Below, one piece after another: positions 9,609 through 17,944 of a DNA stretch of 51,256 nucleotides. The stretch's first letter is position 1, and every line of letters starts with the position of its first letter. Location of the stretch: NCBI GenBank assembly GCA_903900335.1, contig CAIUMP010000040.1:1-51256 (forward strand), given 5' to 3'. The notes beneath the pieces are model-generated. The model was not told the DNA's origin and searched no databases. It saw nothing but the letters and a program-made list of their open reading frames with translations. The stretch is from an uncultured Ignavibacteriota bacterium (GTDB lineage Bacteria; Bacteroidota; Ignavibacteria; Palsa-1295). Made by a program: the position numbers and the translations under genes.

Positions 9609-10100
9609 CTACTTAGCTTTTGGGGTCTTCTTTTTGGGCTCGCTCTTGGCTTTTCGCTCGCCCTTGGTTGCGACGCGCTCCTCGTCATCGTCGATCTTCG
9701 CGAGTTTCATCTTCTTGAACTTTGCCATTTGCTCCTCATTTAGCACGCCTTTGAGCTGATCCATCATTGCAGTACGATCGGCCTTAAGTTGCTTCCGAGC
9801 GGCCTTGCGCTCGGTTGAACCAGAATCCGCCGCCTCAAACTTCTTCCGATCGGCTTGTAGCTTGTCTTGGTTCTGCGCAAGAACGGAACGTAGTTGGGAC
9901 ACCTGCTCGTCTGTCAATCCCAAATGACTCTTTGCGAGCTTCAAGCGATTATCCATTCGCTCCTCCGGCGTATTGACTTTCTTGTGGCCGGAACCAGTAG
10001 TCTTTCCCGAAGTAGCTGCTTTATCTTGCGCCACGGCAGGCCGCGCTACGAAGAACGCGCCGAAAATCAGTAGTACAAATAGAACGGTTCTGTTATTCAT
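9609..10100 (-). CDS. Spy/CpxP-like periplasmic protein rich in Lys and charged helices
   Basis: 163 residues. A signal peptide (VLFVLLIFGAFFVARPAVA, cut before QDKA) is followed by a long helical, highly charged domain with LGLTDEQVSQLRSVL and LKGVLNEEQMAKFKKM, which resemble the LTxxQ motifs of the Spy/CpxP/heavy-metal-resistance helical family and DUF4890. Such proteins act in the periplasm as chaperones or metal-stress sensors. The C-terminus is a Lys/Glu-rich tail ending KKKTPKAK. It is monocistronic, with a hairpin after the stop and a promoter-like sequence before it. Confidence 0.65.
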   Translation of the reverse strand: MNNRTVLFVLLIFGAFFVARPAVAQDKAATSGKTTGSGHKKVNTPEERMDNRLKLAKSHLGLTDEQVSQLRSVLAQNQDKLQADRKKFEAADSGSTERKAARKQLKADRTAMMDQLKGVLNEEQMAKFKKMKLAKIDDDEERVATKGERKAKSEPKKKTPKAK

Positions 10101-10111
10101 TGTTCAATCCA

Positions 10112-10141
10112 CAATTATACTCCACACAGTTTGCCGAACAA
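10112..10141 (-). promoter_or_regulatory. Candidate promoter of the Spy-like gene with an overlapping palindrome
   Basis: On the minus strand TATAATTG (10119-10112) differs from TAnnTTTG at one base and lies 19 bases after a TTG at 10141-10139. The -33 half overlaps a palindrome, GCCGAA-caa-TTCGGC at 10133-10147, which could be an operator or a short hairpin. Confidence 0.35.
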
Positions 10142-10283
10142 TTCGGCTTCTCAACTTCATTTTCAATTCTCCAATCGACGCGTGACATCGCCGCTAGAAT
10201 TGGTGTTCAACACCCCGAAAGGGCGGCGAACCCACAATCCCTTACTTCAAATATAAGCAACGGAACGTACAACCCACACAAAA

Positions 10284-11621
10284 ATGATAGAACCCACGAG
10301 ACACGGCACAGCAGAGAGTCGAGTTGGATTCCATTGGGCGCTCGTCGCATTTGCGTTGCTCGTCTTTGGGGGAAACTGGTCGCACTCGAACCAACAGCAG
10401 ATCTTCATCACTCGCTACATTTCGGTTGCTGAGGCCGTTCTTCACGGGGTGCTTCCGTACTCGGTAACTCACGTGTTCTATCCAATGTGGGGATATCCGG
10501 TTACCGTCGCTCTCGGTCTTGCCCTTGGGCACCCTACGTTTGTGATTGAGATGCTGCAACTTGTGAGTGCACTACTTTCGCTGGTTGCGGCCTACTGGTT
10601 ACTGGATCTCCAGAAGCGGCTCCGTGATATTCCGCTTTTCCTTCCGTATTTCGCGCTATGCTCGGTGAAGTGGCCGGATGCATTCGTGGCGATTCTCTTC
10701 TTGTTGCACGTTGCGCTGTCGGCCAAATTCATTCAATCAACCGCATCGACGAGAGGGCGATGGATCTACCTCACCGCAGCCGGATTTGTACTGGCGCTTA
10801 TCGTCAATTTCCGAACAGAGTATTTCCTATTCCCACTTGCTGAAATTGGCGTCGCTGGCGCCTATTTCGTTCGGAGGCGCAGCAAACCATTACTCATGGT
10901 GGCTGCCGCATCGGCCCTCGCTTGCGCGCTTGGAATTCTACCGTGGTATTTGTATACTGCTGGCTCTGCGTCCCACGCCAGACTTACCACATCAAATGGT
11001 GCCGGCGTCGCCTATATCTCGCTCGGGCAGCTTCCGGGCAACCCCTGGGGAATCCGTCATCTCGACAGTGATGCATTCAAGAAAGCAAACCAGCGGGGAA
11101 TCGCCGATCCCTACTCAGAAGCAGGGGAGCATGCACTGACGGAGGCAGTCGATAGCGCAGTAGCGGCCCATCCCGCAGCCTTTGCGATGAAGGTAGGGCG
11201 GAATCTCGGGATGGCATTGGTTGGCGGGCTCTATACTGGGGAGTACGCAAATCTACTGCTGACCGATCCACAGAGAACACAGTTAGAGCAGGCGCACTCG
11301 GTAAAAGGCATCCCGTTTTCCTCGGTTGCTATCTTCGCAGCTGAAAAAGCTTTGCGCATTCTCTCGATGCCGCTTCTGCTGCTCTTAATGCTGCTTTTTG
11401 TTCGGTTGAAGCGGCCAGGCCACGGGGCTGGAGATGGAGTCTACCCGATACTTCTTTCACTCATCCTGTATCGTCTTGCGACGGTTGCATTGATACAATA
11501 TGAGCCGCGTCACCTAAATCTCATCTATGCGCCATTGGTCTTTTACGTTCTGATCCTTTTTCAATCTCGACCTCTGGTTGCAGGCAAACGGGGCTACTCC
11601 CTGAAGTCCTTTCTCCGCTGA
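10284..11621 (+). CDS. Polytopic membrane protein, possibly a GT-C-type glycosyltransferase
   Basis: 445 residues with about ten hydrophobic segments (for example WALVAFALLVFGG, LLSLVAAYWLL, AFVAILFLLHVAL, LLMVAAASALACALGILPW and LLLLLMLLFVRL) and a larger hydrophilic region around residues 230-320. The layout, with an early extracytoplasmic loop and a late soluble region, resembles dolichyl-phosphate-mannose-type GT-C proteins (GT39/GT87-like), but no diagnostic acidic motif can be fixed. It lies convergent to the flippase and overlaps its 3' end by 28 bases, so a role in envelope glycan assembly is possible but unproven. Confidence 0.6.
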   Translation: MIEPTRHGTAESRVGFHWALVAFALLVFGGNWSHSNQQQIFITRYISVAEAVLHGVLPYSVTHVFYPMWGYPVTVALGLALGHPTFVIEMLQLVSALLSLVAAYWLLDLQKRLRDIPLFLPYFALCSVKWPDAFVAILFLLHVALSAKFIQSTASTRGRWIYLTAAGFVLALIVNFRTEYFLFPLAEIGVAGAYFVRRRSKPLLMVAAASALACALGILPWYLYTAGSASHARLTTSNGAGVAYISLGQLPGNPWGIRHLDSDAFKKANQRGIADPYSEAGEHALTEAVDSAVAAHPAAFAMKVGRNLGMALVGGLYTGEYANLLLTDPQRTQLEQAHSVKGIPFSSVAIFAAEKALRILSMPLLLLLMLLFVRLKRPGHGAGDGVYPILLSLILYRLATVALIQYEPRHLNLIYAPLVFYVLILFQSRPLVAGKRGYSLKSFLR

Positions 11622-12919
11622 GCGATGAATCGCTTCGCATCCCCCGCACGGCCAAGAATGCCGCGTGCGGATAATGTGATCTCGCCCCGCATAGCGAAGA
11701 ACTGTAGGAAAGCAAGGACGGTCATGGAGATTAGCACAGCAAGTGCCTCCCCACGAGAAGCCATGAGCGGCGCAAGGATGTAGCTCGCGGCGAAGAATGT
11801 GGCAACTGCACCAAGCGTCGCGAGGAATAGGCTCTTGGCTTTGCCCATCCCGATCAGCGCGTTGGTACCGATGAGGGAGAGGGGAAGTGTAAAACCGGAG
11901 AGAATCAGAATCTGAAATACGATCGCACCAGCATCATACTGACCATGATAGATGATGTGGAACAGGGGCTTGGCAGCAATCGCCAGGATGAACGAGACAG
12001 GCACCAGAATTAGGAAGGCCACGAAGAGCATCTGTTCCAGCAAAGCGGACAGACCATCAAAATCTCGTTGAGTGTGCATGCGCGAAGTGATCGGCACGAC
12101 GAGCAATGTAGCCCCTTCGCGAATCGCATCGAGAAAGCGATAGATATTCTTTGCGGCACCATAGACCGCAACTTCGCGAGGTGTGTAATAGAAGCCAACG
12201 ATCAGCGCATCGGACCATTGTTGGAGTGTCAGTAGCGCGCTTGTTCCAGCCTGGAATTTAGCGAAAGAGAGCATTCTGACATACTCATCACGGGGAACAC
12301 TGAAAAGCTTCATCGAGAAGAACGCGCGGGAGCAAAAGACCAGTGCTACAAGACTCGATAGCGCTGCCCCGATCATGTTGAGATACAGAAAGTCCATAGC
12401 AGTCCTGAAGAGGCCGAAAGCATTGGCAAGAACGGTTAGGATCAGGATCGAGCCGAAAAAAGCAAGGTCAACCCAAAAGATAGCGTTGATACGAAGGAAG
12501 ATCTGGAGATACCGGATGCCAACGTTTCGAAAAATACTTAGCGCAATGAGCGCTGGCAGCCAGGGAAGCATCTGTCCCAATTCCGGACTTTTAAATGTAG
12601 AGGTAAGAACACCCGAAAGCGCGGCTACGGCAAAGCCGGAGATGAACATCCCCAGCGTATAAAGATTGAAGCTACCCGCGAGCACCTGAGGGACTTCCGC
12701 TTCGTGTTCGCTCGCGAACTTCACCATTGGCTGGAGAAAGATCGAATCCGAGAGCACACAGAGGATCAAGAAGAGACTTTGGAACAACGTAAAGGCACCC
12801 CACTCATCCAGCGGCAGAACATTCACGACAAGCACGATCACGCCGAGGCCGTAAATCAGCAGCAGCGATTTATCGGCAACCGTCCAGATTCCCTTGTCGA
12901 GATGTTCGGATAATTTCAC
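11594..12919 (-). CDS. Wzx-like polysaccharide flippase (MOP superfamily)
   Basis: 441 residues with about twelve to fourteen hydrophobic segments; the start (LDKGIWTVADKSLLLIYGLGVIVLVVNVL, read in parts) and the YVRMLSFAKFQAGTSALLTLQQWSDALIVGFY region fit the polysaccharide-transport branch of the MOP superfamily, which moves lipid-linked glycans across the inner membrane. The start is GTG, and it overlaps the TGA of the heparinase-like gene as GTGA, which implies coupled expression. The stop lies inside the convergent membrane-protein gene. Confidence 0.8.
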   Translation of the reverse strand: MKLSEHLDKGIWTVADKSLLLIYGLGVIVLVVNVLPLDEWGAFTLFQSLFLILCVLSDSIFLQPMVKFASEHEAEVPQVLAGSFNLYTLGMFISGFAVAALSGVLTSTFKSPELGQMLPWLPALIALSIFRNVGIRYLQIFLRINAIFWVDLAFFGSILILTVLANAFGLFRTAMDFLYLNMIGAALSSLVALVFCSRAFFSMKLFSVPRDEYVRMLSFAKFQAGTSALLTLQQWSDALIVGFYYTPREVAVYGAAKNIYRFLDAIREGATLLVVPITSRMHTQRDFDGLSALLEQMLFVAFLILVPVSFILAIAAKPLFHIIYHGQYDAGAIVFQILILSGFTLPLSLIGTNALIGMGKAKSLFLATLGAVATFFAASYILAPLMASRGEALAVLISMTVLAFLQFFAMRGEITLSARGILGRAGDAKRFIAQRRKDFRE

Positions 12920-14718
12920 GAAATGTGTCGCTTGAGATTGAGTGTGATTGAATAGTCTCCCGTCGGTTCAGTTGCCGTAAATCGGATGAGTGTGCCCGTC
13001 TTCTCAACACCATAAGAAGGCGAAAAGTCATAGGGCTCGACGGCATAGGAATCCATCGTTCGCGAGAACTGAATCGTCAAAGAGTCTCTTTCCGTGTTAA
13101 AGAGTTGCAAGTTCTCCGCTGGGGACGATGGATCCGCCGACCACATTGGATGAAGGTGAAAGCGCCACTCACATCCGATTCTTGGAGAGCGGTCGAAGTG
13201 ATCAACGAGCGTCGCGCTATTTTTGCGGATCTCTATCCTCCGCGTATGTTCCGGGTGTTCTCCATACTCCGCACTGGTGTTGGCGAAGTCCATTTCCCTG
13301 GAGGTACTCAGGATGCTGGCACTGGGGCGCACGGTGTGCCATCCGAAGTTCATTCGCTGAACGGGTGCCGTCGAGGATCGAAATATTATCCCGTTATGGG
13401 CCTCCGCGGTGCGATACTTTGCGCGGCCTTCCCGGTTGCCATTATAGACGAAGGTGCCAGGGTCTGTAAGCACGGGTAACCCGTCCAAAAACAGGACCGG
13501 ACTAAGATAGTCGTCGTGCGCGTGAGAGCTGTAGCCAGCTCCCCCCATTCCGAATTCACCCGCTCGAAGGAAGAGAAAGGATTCGTCAAGGCGCAAGGTA
13601 ACGTGTTTTGCTTCAGGGAAGAAGTTCAGTTCTCCCTGTGACGTTGCAATTGATGGCCCGAACAGCGCCGTCTTCCATTTGGCCATGTCACCCTCAAAGA
13701 AGAGGGCCCACCCATCGTCAGCATCGCCGTATCGAACAACTTCTCCGTTCAATGTCACCGCCTCTAGGTAGGATTTCATCTTTCCGAGCCTATCTGTGAA
13801 TTGCGATGACATTGGTGCGCCCGCGCGTAGAGCAACTCGTTCTGCCAGATCGAAGAAATGTGTAACGAACTGATGATACCAACTCGTCGCTTCGCGGGTT
13901 GCGCCATCGGGATAGGTCTGGCGGAGAATTTCAGATTCTAAGAGGGTACGCGAAAGTTCTGCATGTTGCTTACAGCCCAAGTAGTCCCAGAGCTGCGATA
14001 CCACAAATAATCCCGCCGCTTCTCCGACCAGATGGTTCGTTGGCACGACCTTGTCTGTGGAGAGATCGCCAGCAAGATAGGATGACTGGACAAATATGGA
14101 TCGCGCTACCTTCTGATGAGTATCGGTTTCAAACCCAGCAGCACGAAGAAGTGAAAGTGTCGATGTCCAGGAAAGAAGGCGAATGGAGATCTCTAATGCG
14201 CTGGCCCAATTGATCGTCTTTGCGAATGGATTTTCTTCGATCCACGATAGGAGCCTTCTCTCGACTTCATCCGCATAACGCTTGTCTTTGGTCAGCAGCG
14301 CCGCTTGACCGAGCGTCGGCAGATCTTTGAATCGATTGATCTCCCAAATGATCTTTACGTCGCGCGGGGTGTCTTCGGCATGAAGCTTCGTTTCCGTATA
14401 ATGCCGCTTCGGCCACAGCTTCTGTTCCACGGGATCGTAGTCCCATGGGCGCTCGATTTCACGTGTCAGGTACGGATAAGTGAAAAAGAGATTCTCATCG
14501 CGCAGCATAGCTTCGGCTTTGGCGAGAATGATAGCGCTATGCTCGGATGTGATCTCATCGCAGTTGGAGTGAAGTGTCGCAAAGGAGCGCGATAAGGGTA
14601 CATAACGCATCATGCGCTTGTAGCGGGTTCGGCGGCGGTACTTTCGCAGTGCGAGGTCTGCGACACCGCGTGGACCGAGTCGAGCAAGCACTTGGCGAAG
14701 AGCGATATATTGACTCAC
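12916..14718 (-). CDS. Heparinase II/III family protein
   Basis: 600 residues. An all-helical N-terminal domain (INWASALEISIRLLSW near residue 165-180) is followed by a beta-sandwich C-terminal half with SSHAHDDYLSPVLFLDGLPVLTDPGT, the His-Asp signature of the heparinase II/III C-terminal family. There is no obvious signal peptide, so if it acts on an extracellular or periplasmic glycan, export or cell location remains open. Members found in exopolysaccharide operons usually cleave or trim uronic-acid polymers. Here it sits between two lipoproteins and a flippase. The start is GTG, 12 bases after the upstream stop. Confidence 0.85.
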   Translation of the reverse strand: MSQYIALRQVLARLGPRGVADLALRKYRRRTRYKRMMRYVPLSRSFATLHSNCDEITSEHSAIILAKAEAMLRDENLFFTYPYLTREIERPWDYDPVEQKLWPKRHYTETKLHAEDTPRDVKIIWEINRFKDLPTLGQAALLTKDKRYADEVERRLLSWIEENPFAKTINWASALEISIRLLSWTSTLSLLRAAGFETDTHQKVARSIFVQSSYLAGDLSTDKVVPTNHLVGEAAGLFVVSQLWDYLGCKQHAELSRTLLESEILRQTYPDGATREATSWYHQFVTHFFDLAERVALRAGAPMSSQFTDRLGKMKSYLEAVTLNGEVVRYGDADDGWALFFEGDMAKWKTALFGPSIATSQGELNFFPEAKHVTLRLDESFLFLRAGEFGMGGAGYSSHAHDDYLSPVLFLDGLPVLTDPGTFVYNGNREGRAKYRTAEAHNGIIFRSSTAPVQRMNFGWHTVRPSASILSTSREMDFANTSAEYGEHPEHTRRIEIRKNSATLVDHFDRSPRIGCEWRFHLHPMWSADPSSPAENLQLFNTERDSLTIQFSRTMDSYAVEPYDFSPSYGVEKTGTLIRFTATEPTGDYSITLNLKRHIS

Positions 14719-14730
14719 TATTGGAAAGGA

Positions 14731-15243
14731 TTACAAACTGGATTCATCCTGCCATCGAACCGCCCGCCACGGATCCGACGGCGAAGCGCGTTCGAGATGG
14801 AAGACGGCGCGGCCATCAATGTGCTCGATGTCGGCGGAGTTGAAGGTGACGTCAAGCGAAAACGTACGGGTTATGTTGAAGGATGTTGCAGTGCCGGAGG
14901 AATCCAGCGCGCTTCCCCACAGTAAGCTTAGGTCCTGTGCGGCGTCGAAAAGCCCGGAGGTGTGCCGCATGTCGTCGTCGCGGCCCCACTCAATGTCAAC
15001 GCCTCGGTCGTAATTGCGGTAGCTAAAGGTGAAGTTCGGTGAAAGCAGCGTACCGTACAGTGTGGTGTCCTTAAAGGCGTAGGCATACTTAAAGGACTGG
15101 AAGTAGCCATCAATGGTATGCGGATCGCCGAACTGAGCGCTGGCGGCGTTCTCGTCCAGTTTCGGTGCAAAGGGATTGCAGCCAAAAAAGGCGCAGGAAA
15201 GCGCAGCAATAACGCAGCATCCGATCACGGTCTTCTGCATCAT
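14731..15243 (-). CDS. Lipoprotein, NTF2-like, second of a pair
   Basis: About 170 residues. The lipobox AFFGC follows a hydrophobic run (VIGCCVIAALSCAF). The mature part has IDGYFQSFKYAYAFKD near its start and ends WRAVRWQDESS, a pattern like NTF2/SnoaL-fold proteins (an early helix, then a curved beta sheet). The start ATG at 15243 overlaps the TGA of the upstream lipoprotein as ATGA. The two lipoproteins share an early helix plus a late W-R-x-x-x-W pattern, so they may be old duplicates. Function unknown; the operon suggests an envelope-glycan role. Confidence 0.65.
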   Translation of the reverse strand: MMQKTVIGCCVIAALSCAFFGCNPFAPKLDENAASAQFGDPHTIDGYFQSFKYAYAFKDTTLYGTLLSPNFTFSYRNYDRGVDIEWGRDDDMRHTSGLFDAAQDLSLLWGSALDSSGTATSFNITRTFSLDVTFNSADIEHIDGRAVFHLERASPSDPWRAVRWQDESSL

Positions 15244-15863
15244 GAGGAGAGCTTCACTTTGAGATCGGTCCACGTGGGAGCAGAGCCGGTCTTGGGCTGA
15301 AAATCAGACCAGGACGAGATTCTCCACTCCTTAGAGCCCTGCTCGGTAGTCACATTCACAAGCTGCATTTGAAGCGAACCTTGAACGACGCTCGGTAGTG
15401 CCGTTGTGGAAGAGGCGACGGGAATCGAGATCGTATAATCTGCAGAGAAACTCGCGGATGAACTGGCGGTCTGGTCGATGACCGGATTCGAGAGTATGAC
15501 CGTTAGTTGGCTGCCCTTGACAAGGAGCGATTGTAGTTTAGAGAGCCATTGACGCTCGGACTCCGGGATCCAAACCAAGAAGACATTCCGAGATCCCTGG
15601 TCCAGGTTTGGAGAAGGCGTGAAGGTGAAGGCTTTTGATCCGGATCCAGTGGAGTCCGACGAGGCAATAAATACGCGTGCATAATTCGATGCATCCAGCG
15701 CCTGAAGCGTGCCGGTAAAATTATCGAGCAAATAACTCACCGTCGTCGCAGGTGTCCAGATGAAGGTGTTGCCGGATGTTGGAGGCTCAGGTGTACGCGT
15801 GGAGAATAGGTCGCACCCGGCGATCGGTAGTGTCAGAAGCGCGAGAACAACAAGCCGTTTCAC
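15240..15863 (-). CDS. Lipoprotein, NTF2-like, first of a pair
   Basis: 207 residues from a GTG start at 15863 that overlaps the TGA of the upstream methyltransferase gene. The short signal RLVVLALLTLPIAGC has a clean lipobox (PIAGC). The mature part contains VSYLLDNFTGTLQALD near its start, a Ser/Thr-rich middle, and ends EWRISSWSDFQP then TWTDLKVKLSS. The arrangement suggests an NTF2-like fold like the next gene. The longer frame back to 15956 lies inside the methyltransferase gene and is unlikely. Confidence 0.65.
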   Translation of the reverse strand: MKRLVVLALLTLPIAGCDLFSTRTPEPPTSGNTFIWTPATTVSYLLDNFTGTLQALDASNYARVFIASSDSTGSGSKAFTFTPSPNLDQGSRNVFLVWIPESERQWLSKLQSLLVKGSQLTVILSNPVIDQTASSSASFSADYTISIPVASSTTALPSVVQGSLQMQLVNVTTEQGSKEWRISSWSDFQPKTGSAPTWTDLKVKLSS

Positions 15864-16594
15864 TTTTGCGCGAACATGATCAGCCGTGAGGATTTGCGCG
15901 CATCGAAGGCCTCCCCGATGTAGCTTCCAAAAATATGGGAGACTCTCAGTCCGCACGCATCGAACATCCGTTGGAAATCCTGCAGTTCGAAGAGGCGGAC
16001 CGACTCAATGTATTCCGTTGCATCCAACGCGTCGCGAATTAGGAGTCGTTTCTCGACTCTGCCATTCTGCAACCAACGGGATTGCTCCAAACGACGTCCC
16101 CCACTAAGAACGCGCTCATCGTGTGCGACGAAGTGTTCGCGCACCCAGTGGCTGTTGAAAAAATCTATGACCAAATATCCACCGGCGGCGAGATGACTTG
16201 CAACGCTCGCAATAACGCTGGCATTCTCTTCGTCCTTGTCAAAATAGCCGAAGCTCGTGAACAAATTCACCGTGAGGTCGAATGGGCCTTCGGGAAGATC
16301 GCGCATATCCCGCTCCAAAAGGCGAATGGAGTAGCCCAATTCCGCTGCGAGCGCAGCACCTTCCGCTAATAAGGTTGGAGAAAGATCCACGCCAGTTACA
16401 TCCAGATACCCCCTGCGCGCAAAGGATAAGGCGTGTCGGCCCGAACCACATGCGAGATCGAGCACACGGCGCGAGGTGTCGTGGCCGACGGTCCGCTCGA
16501 TGAGGTCGATCATCTGCTCGGCTTCGCTTTCGTCGCGATGCTCATAGACCGTGCTATAGTTAGAATCGCGAAACCAGTCCTTGTACCAGGCCAC
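15860..16594 (-). CDS. Class I SAM-dependent methyltransferase
   Basis: 244 residues. Motif I VLDLACGSGRH is at about 44-54, with VTGVDLSPTLL as motif II and MRDLPEGPFDLTVNLFTSFGYF as the motif III/IV region, a Rossmann methyltransferase of the Methyltransf_25/11 type. The substrate cannot be told. The GTG start has no Shine-Dalgarno. It heads a stop/start-overlapping run (methyltransferase, two lipoproteins) that continues to the heparinase-like protein and the flippase. Confidence 0.85.
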   Translation of the reverse strand: MAWYKDWFRDSNYSTVYEHRDESEAEQMIDLIERTVGHDTSRRVLDLACGSGRHALSFARRGYLDVTGVDLSPTLLAEGAALAAELGYSIRLLERDMRDLPEGPFDLTVNLFTSFGYFDKDEENASVIASVASHLAAGGYLVIDFFNSHWVREHFVAHDERVLSGGRRLEQSRWLQNGRVEKRLLIRDALDATEYIESVRLFELQDFQRMFDACGLRVSHIFGSYIGEAFDARKSSRLIMFAQK

Positions 16595-16650
16595 GGAGGA
16601 AATTATGAATGATGAAATGGAGACTTTAGTTGTCCGGTGGATTATCCAGA

Positions 16651-17259
16651 TCAGACCGTGGTTCGACCCTCTATTGCCCTCGATAACGTAGCTTCGTCTG
16701 CATATTCCAAATCGCTGCCGATCGGGATTCCCCGCGCAATGCGGGTAACGCGCTCGACGATAGGATGTAGCAGCCGCGCAAGATAGAGCGTAGTTGCCTC
16801 ACCTTCAACGTTCGGATCCATTGCGAGAATGATCTCCCGGACGAGTTCGCCTTGTTCCCCCTGCAATCGAGCGAGGAGTTCGCGTACCTTAAGGTCTTCA
16901 GGGCCTACGCCATCCATCGGGGAGAGTGAACCGCCCAAAACGTGGTATAGCCCTTTAAATTCATTTGTGCGTTCGATTACCATGACATCATTGGGCTCCT
17001 CCACCACACAAATTACGGTTCGGTCTCGGCGCAGGTCGCAGCAGATCGGACACGGGTCCTCCTCGGTGATGTTTGCACATACGCTGCAGGCACGCACGCG
17101 AAGCTGTAGTTCACCGATCGCACTCGCCAGGGCGGAGACTTCTTCAGCTGGTCGCTTTAATAAGTAGAGCGCAAGGCGCTGCGCCGTCTTACGTCCAATG
17201 GTTGGCAGACGTGAGAGCCGTTCGATCAGGGTTTCTAATGCCGGAGATGTATAGAGCAA
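16651..17259 (-). CDS. recR: Recombination mediator protein RecR
   Basis: 202 residues, normal RecR length. It has the N-terminal helix-hairpin-helix (RLSRLPTIGRKTAQRLALYLL), a zinc finger with Cys at 58, 61, 70 and 73 (CSVC ... CPIC), a TOPRIM domain (TVICVVEEPNDVMVIE), and the C-terminal Walker-like IPIGSDLEYADEATLSRAI. With RecO and RecF it loads RecA on gapped DNA. The start is TTG; no in-frame ATG lies just upstream. The ybaB-recR neighbourhood is classic. Confidence 0.95.
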   Translation of the reverse strand: MLYTSPALETLIERLSRLPTIGRKTAQRLALYLLKRPAEEVSALASAIGELQLRVRACSVCANITEEDPCPICCDLRRDRTVICVVEEPNDVMVIERTNEFKGLYHVLGGSLSPMDGVGPEDLKVRELLARLQGEQGELVREIILAMDPNVEGEATTLYLARLLHPIVERVTRIARGIPIGSDLEYADEATLSRAIEGRTTV

Positions 17260-17343
17260 CTGAAACGTGATGGATGAAATTATACGACAAGTTGATTCGA
17301 GGCGATCAGCTGTACGGATAGCTATTGAGCGCTCAGGAAGTGA

Positions 17344-17661
17344 TTACATCGGAAACCCAGGCGGAAGGAGGGAGCGTGCGGCAGCAGACATGGTTTCCGA
17401 TGCGACTTCACTTGCGCGTTCGAGCGCGCGATTCACAGCTCCCAGAACGAGGTCTTCGAGCATCTCAATATCATTCGGATCGACGATCTCCTTTGCGATC
17501 TCAATCTTGAGGATCTGCTGATTGCCGCTCGCGGTCACTTTGACAACCCCTCCGCCAGACTCACCGGTGACCTGGATCGTCGCTACTTCATCCTGAGCCT
17601 TCGCCATTTGTTCCTGCAAGCCTTGCAGGCGTCCCAGGACTTCACTCATGTCTTCTGCCAT
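17344..17661 (-). CDS. ybaB: YbaB/EbfC nucleoid-associated protein
   Basis: 105 residues. MAEDMSEVLGRLQGLQEQMAKAQDEVATIQVTGESGGG, read in parts, followed by VVKVTASGNQQILKIEIAKE and DPNDIEMLEDLVLGAVN matches the small dimeric tweezer-shaped DNA-binding family. It lies just upstream of recR, as in most bacteria, and 33 bases downstream of a CPXCG gene. Confidence 0.93.
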   Translation of the reverse strand: MAEDMSEVLGRLQGLQEQMAKAQDEVATIQVTGESGGGVVKVTASGNQQILKIEIAKEIVDPNDIEMLEDLVLGAVNRALERASEVASETMSAAARSLLPPGFPM

Positions 17662-17694
17662 ATTGCTTCTACTATTATTATCCTAAAGTTTGCT

Positions 17695-17877
17695 CTATTC
17701 CTCGAATTCGCTCCAGATCTCGATCTCTCCGGTTTCTGGGTCAACGGTCACGTTCAGCACATTGGGCCGACAGCAAACCTGGCAATCTTCGATGTATTGC
17801 TGCTGATATCCTTGCGAAGGATCGACGATCGTCTCGATCTCTTCTCCACAAACGGCACAGAAGTAGGTTGCTGGCAT
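17695..17877 (-). CDS. CPXCG-motif cysteine-rich small protein
   Basis: 60 residues with two Cys pairs, C7-AV-C10 and C32-QV-C35 (followed by C36), and a conserved tail NVTVDPETGEIEIWSE. This matches the Cys_rich_CPXG family of small zinc-ribbon-like proteins of unknown function. The ATG at 17877 is chosen because the mature motif starts right after it; the longer frame runs into the divergent gene. It leads the minus-strand block with ybaB and recR. Confidence 0.75.
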   Translation of the reverse strand: MPATYFCAVCGEEIETIVDPSQGYQQQYIEDCQVCCRPNVLNVTVDPETGEIEIWSEFEE

Positions 17878-17908
17878 ATTACTTTCTGACAACAACAGCA
17901 TTCCCGGA

Positions 17909-17940
17909 TTTGTGCAGTCGGAATTCCGTTCGTATCTTTG
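17909..17940 (+). promoter_or_regulatory. Consensus Bacteroidota promoter abutting an ATG
   Basis: TTTG at 17909-17912, 20 bases, then TATCTTTG at 17933-17940: both boxes fit the TTTG / TAnnTTTG consensus. The ATG of the next gene is four bases beyond the -7 element, so the transcript would begin at or within a few bases of the start codon. Confidence 0.7.
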
Positions 17941-17944
17941 CAGT

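Noticed and set aside
16605-16691. 29-codon plus-strand frame with a good GGAGGA site and ATG
   Set aside because: It is antisense to the recR end and the recR-methyltransferase gap, encodes no recognisable peptide, and the purine stretch is explained by chance.
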